Source: Paenibacillus sp. NAIST15-1
GTDB taxonomy: Bacteria > Bacillota > Bacilli > Paenibacillales > Paenibacillaceae
Length of the DNA: 64,000 nt
Reading direction: 5' to 3'
Assembly: GCF_001894745.1 (NCBI RefSeq)
Contig: NZ_BBYF01000008.1
Span: forward strand, 1-64,000
Of the stretch, positions 61,815-64,000 are shown piece by piece; positions within the stretch are counted from its first letter, which is position 1; every line of letters begins with the position of its first letter. A program made the position numbers and the translations under genes. Below the pieces are notes generated by a model that saw only the letters and a list, made by a program, of their open reading frames with translations, searched no databases and was not told the origin of the DNA.

Positions 61815-63107
61815 ATGAAGGAACTGATACATGATCGATTAAGCAGGATGGAGGATCTGGAGCAGCGCAAGTTATTGAAAAATGTAATGACTGGATTGTT
61901 CCTGAACCTGGTGGAATATCAGGAAGACATGAATCGGAAAATAGAGCGCAAGGTATTCGACGAAATTGAGGATGGCGAGGAAAAGCACGATATTTTCGTA
62001 TCGATGTGCCGCCGCGACGATGTCGACCCGATTCATGATTTCCTCCGCCCGATGCTGCCGGAGGACACGGCACACAAAACGATAGAAATGGGAAGTCTTG
62101 TCGAGCAGATGATGCAGCAGGGGAAAGCGCTGCTGCTAACTCTGTTTTTGCAGTGTGATTTTGCAAGGCTGCATAACCTGATGTCAGGGAAAAGAACATT
62201 CCGTGGAGAGATGAAGACATCAGGGGGCAATTATGCGATTACGGTGCGCTTGTCGCAAAGCCGACTGTACATCAACGAAATCGAGAAGCTATACCGTGTC
62301 TTTCAACAGAACAGCGTTCCGTGGAAGACATTGAATCATCCATACGCTTATAAATTTTTTGACGTATGGCTCACGGACTGCGACAGTGCTTTGCGGGAAG
62401 AGGACGAGATCAACGAGATTACCGTTAATCTAGAGGAGTTCGAGCCTCATAAGCACGTGGATCTCGTACCGCTCTGGAATATCGAGCGGCTTGCCATTCA
62501 GAACGACGGCTTTCCCGAGCCTGCAGCCGATCGAATTAATTACGAACATGTTCTGGCGATTCACAAGCTGGGCAGCGAACATGGCTATCTGGTGGAAGGA
62601 AATGAGGAGCACATTCGTTATATCAAGCGAACGAGAGACGATTTGACGATTGTGTCGCCGCATGAGAAATCCGGCATGTGGACGGTCGTGAAGATTGCGC
62701 AGCCTTCGGAATCCCGGCTTGGAAGCTTGGAATACAAGCTGGTATCCAATCGCAGAGCAGATGGCTTTATCGGCAAATATGCGCGGAAGCAAGCCCAAAT
62801 CGTGCGATCCAAGGGCGAGATTGTGCGGCTCGTGAATGCTTTTGAGGCAGCGCAGATGCTTCAACTGGAGCATGTGGATATCCTGGAAGCGAATAACGGC
62901 GGAGAACAATCCTATGAGATGAACTCGTTCATTAGCGACAATGTGCGGACGGTACTGGATAAGAAAATTATGCGGCTTAGCTTCCGCGCAGTCGAGGACG
63001 AAGTGTCGGAAGGAGAGCAGTTCATTCTGCATGATCTGATGAGCTTTCTCGTTTCCGAGGTGCAGATGCATTTTCCCGAGTATAAGTGCGAAGGGGTATT
63101 GGCGTGA
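61815..63107 (+). CDS. Conserved-looking locus protein of unknown function (430 aa)
   Basis: Start ATG at 61815; the frame is open upstream to 61548 but there it is a shadow of the repeat tail of the previous gene. No membrane segment. Helical N-terminal 60 residues (LEQRKLLKNVMTGLFLNLVEYQ), then mixed alpha/beta with MKTSGGNYAITVRLSQSRLYINEIEKLYRVF. I recognise no family; homologues in Paenibacillus tend to carry misleading automatic names. It overlaps the next gene by four bases (GTGA). Baseplate or assembly roles are possible only by context. Confidence 0.75.
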   Translation: MKELIHDRLSRMEDLEQRKLLKNVMTGLFLNLVEYQEDMNRKIERKVFDEIEDGEEKHDIFVSMCRRDDVDPIHDFLRPMLPEDTAHKTIEMGSLVEQMMQQGKALLLTLFLQCDFARLHNLMSGKRTFRGEMKTSGGNYAITVRLSQSRLYINEIEKLYRVFQQNSVPWKTLNHPYAYKFFDVWLTDCDSALREEDEINEITVNLEEFEPHKHVDLVPLWNIERLAIQNDGFPEPAADRINYEHVLAIHKLGSEHGYLVEGNEEHIRYIKRTRDDLTIVSPHEKSGMWTVVKIAQPSESRLGSLEYKLVSNRRADGFIGKYARKQAQIVRSKGEIVRLVNAFEAAQMLQLEHVDILEANNGGEQSYEMNSFISDNVRTVLDKKIMRLSFRAVEDEVSEGEQFILHDLMSFLVSEVQMHFPEYKCEGVLA

Positions 63108-63799
63108 ATTACATATGGGATTTGGTCATTAAGGCAGAGCAATCCGGCCTGAGCGCGTCGGATTTTTGCTTTGTCCCCGCCAAGGTGTATTCGCCCTATA
63201 TGGAGCTGAGCTTGGAGGAGCTCAACGTTTGGGCGAATGCGGTGCCGGACACAATCGAGGTGAATCCGTATTATCGGTTCTACGATCTGTTCAAGGACAT
63301 GTTCGACATTAACAATGAAGAGGATGTGGAGCTGCGCCAAACGCTGTTCGATATCGTGCTTCACTTTTTGACGGAAATTGATCGTTATCAGGGGATGAAC
63401 CGGCGCGAGTATTACATAAAGTTCGTGCTGCGCGACATGGAAGAGGGGAAGTTCGGTTTGCGCGTCAGCAAGGGGATCGGCCTGTTCAATCAAGAGCAGC
63501 GCGAGATGATCGCGGGGAATGTGCTGCGGCTATATGAGACGGGTGAGGCGATATACCTGCTCAAGGATACGATGCGTGGCATCTTCCGCAGCTCGACGAT
63601 CTATGCGAATTGCGAGGATCGGGACGAGCTTCTCTTCTATGTCGGACAGGAGGAAAGTGAACCGGCGCGAATGAAGCTCGAATTGATTCAGGAGCTGTTC
63701 CTGCCGGCAAGATTCCATACGGAAGTGTATTGGCAGGATCATTTCGGCATTATTGGCATGGAGGATACGATGCGGATTGGAAATGTGTCGCTGTATTAA
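63104..63799 (+). CDS. Locus protein of unknown function (231 aa)
   Basis: GTG start at 63104, overlapping the previous stop, with AAGGGG upstream. Begins NYIWDLVIKAEQSGLSASD and is acidic, with EVNPYYRFYDLFKDMF, LHFLTEIDRYQGMNRREYY and a C-terminal FHTEVYWQDHFGIIGMEDTMRIGNV. No signal, helix or catalytic motif was seen. The aromatic-rich sequence and coupling to the previous gene suggest the two products form a complex. Confidence 0.75.
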   Translation: MNYIWDLVIKAEQSGLSASDFCFVPAKVYSPYMELSLEELNVWANAVPDTIEVNPYYRFYDLFKDMFDINNEEDVELRQTLFDIVLHFLTEIDRYQGMNRREYYIKFVLRDMEEGKFGLRVSKGIGLFNQEQREMIAGNVLRLYETGEAIYLLKDTMRGIFRSSTIYANCEDRDELLFYVGQEESEPARMKLELIQELFLPARFHTEVYWQDHFGIIGMEDTMRIGNVSLY

Positions 63800-63852
63800 C
63801 TTATAAAGATAAGAAGCAAGGCTGGACGCGAGGCGGCCGGGAGGGGGCAAAG

Positions 63853-64000
63853 ATGAGCGAGTATACATATAGGCTTTATAAGCAGCCGGCCAAGCGGGAT
63901 GCGGGGCGGAAGCATGTGGAATATACCCGGGAGGAACTATCGGAGATGACGACATTTCAGCTCCGGAACATTTGCCATCAGGAGAAGCTCATTGAAGGAA
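63853..64000 (+). CDS. 5' end of a further locus gene, SAP-like N-terminus (partial)
   Basis: ATG behind GAGGGGG; the frame is open to the window edge (49 complete codons). The protein starts SEYTYRLYKQPAKRD and then has YTREELSEMTTFQLRNICHQEKL, which resembles the helix-extended loop-helix of SAP-type motifs. The rest lies outside the window. Confidence 0.65.
   Translation, partial: MSEYTYRLYKQPAKRDAGRKHVEYTREELSEMTTFQLRNICHQEKLIEG

Noticed and set aside
61438..62220. 260-codon minus-strand frame over the Gly/Ala-rich tail
   Set aside because: Its Pro/Ala/Leu repeats are the reverse reading of the repeat tail; no start signal.

Overview
The window reads as chromosomal DNA of a low-to-mid GC Gram-positive spore-former, most probably Paenibacillus or a close relative. 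The reasons are canonical AGGAGG ribosome sites with ATG/GTG/TTG starts, an SLH-anchored surface enzyme, several Sec lipoproteins, YesM/YesN-type two-component pairs beside ABC transporters, cre-like sites, a copper-amine-oxidase-N stalk protein and a PurR-type double box. No tRNA, rRNA, integrase, transposase or CRISPR array was seen.

Layout. 1-5.2 kb: two nucleoside hydrolases and a NupC-type nucleoside transporter behind a putative PurBox pair, then mntH. 5.4-9.9 kb: small accessory genes, including a divergent HxlR regulator / lactonase-like hydrolase pair and a 58-residue basic protein. 10.1-16.7 kb (minus strand): an ABC importer of the type usually annotated as ferric iron, followed by a sensor kinase and a response regulator. 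A cre-like site lies in its promoter, which fits a carbon substrate better than iron. 17.0-18.4 kb: DUF2975 / YozG-type HTH / CPBP protease operon with a perfect 15-bp inverted repeat at its promoter. 19.1-20.6 kb (minus strand): an HTH-plus-helical-repeat regulator of RRNPP (Rap/AimR/PlcR-like) type. Its 3' end overlaps a 72-residue secreted precursor that carries five copies of D-(I/N)-G-S-G-W. This looks like a multi-copy peptide pheromone and its receptor, and is one of the two most interesting finds.

21-39.4 kb: a beta-propeller protein, AraC/GyrI regulator, kinase-like phosphotransferase and acetyltransferase, a 1574-residue GH110-like galactosidase with SLH anchor, an amino-acid permease, tryptophanase with a cre-overlapped promoter, a GH19 chitinase and an S41-like protein. 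39.4-46.8 kb: an Lpl/Ytc-type oligosaccharide ABC importer and its two-component system. The binding-protein gene and the permease genes each have a copy of the same promoter/operator block. 47-50.1 kb: a membrane zinc-ribbon protein, an ABC-ATPase remnant in front of a VanZ-type gene, and a methyltransferase preceded by a structured leader with a 9-residue leader peptide.

50.5 kb to the window end: a locus resembling a contractile injection system under Ser/Thr phosphosignalling. It encodes a protein kinase, a membrane von Willebrand A protein (opposite strand), a large sheath-like protein, an Hcp/tail-tube-like protein, a J-domain protein, two FHA proteins, a PP2C phosphatase, a degenerate PP2C fused to a membrane helix and coiled repeats, and three proteins of unknown function, the last cut by the window edge. 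The pairing of tube and sheath candidates with a kinase/phosphatase/FHA set resembles the threonine-phosphorylation control of some type VI secretion systems, but the proteins themselves are not recognisable T6SS orthologues by eye. The locus continues beyond the window.
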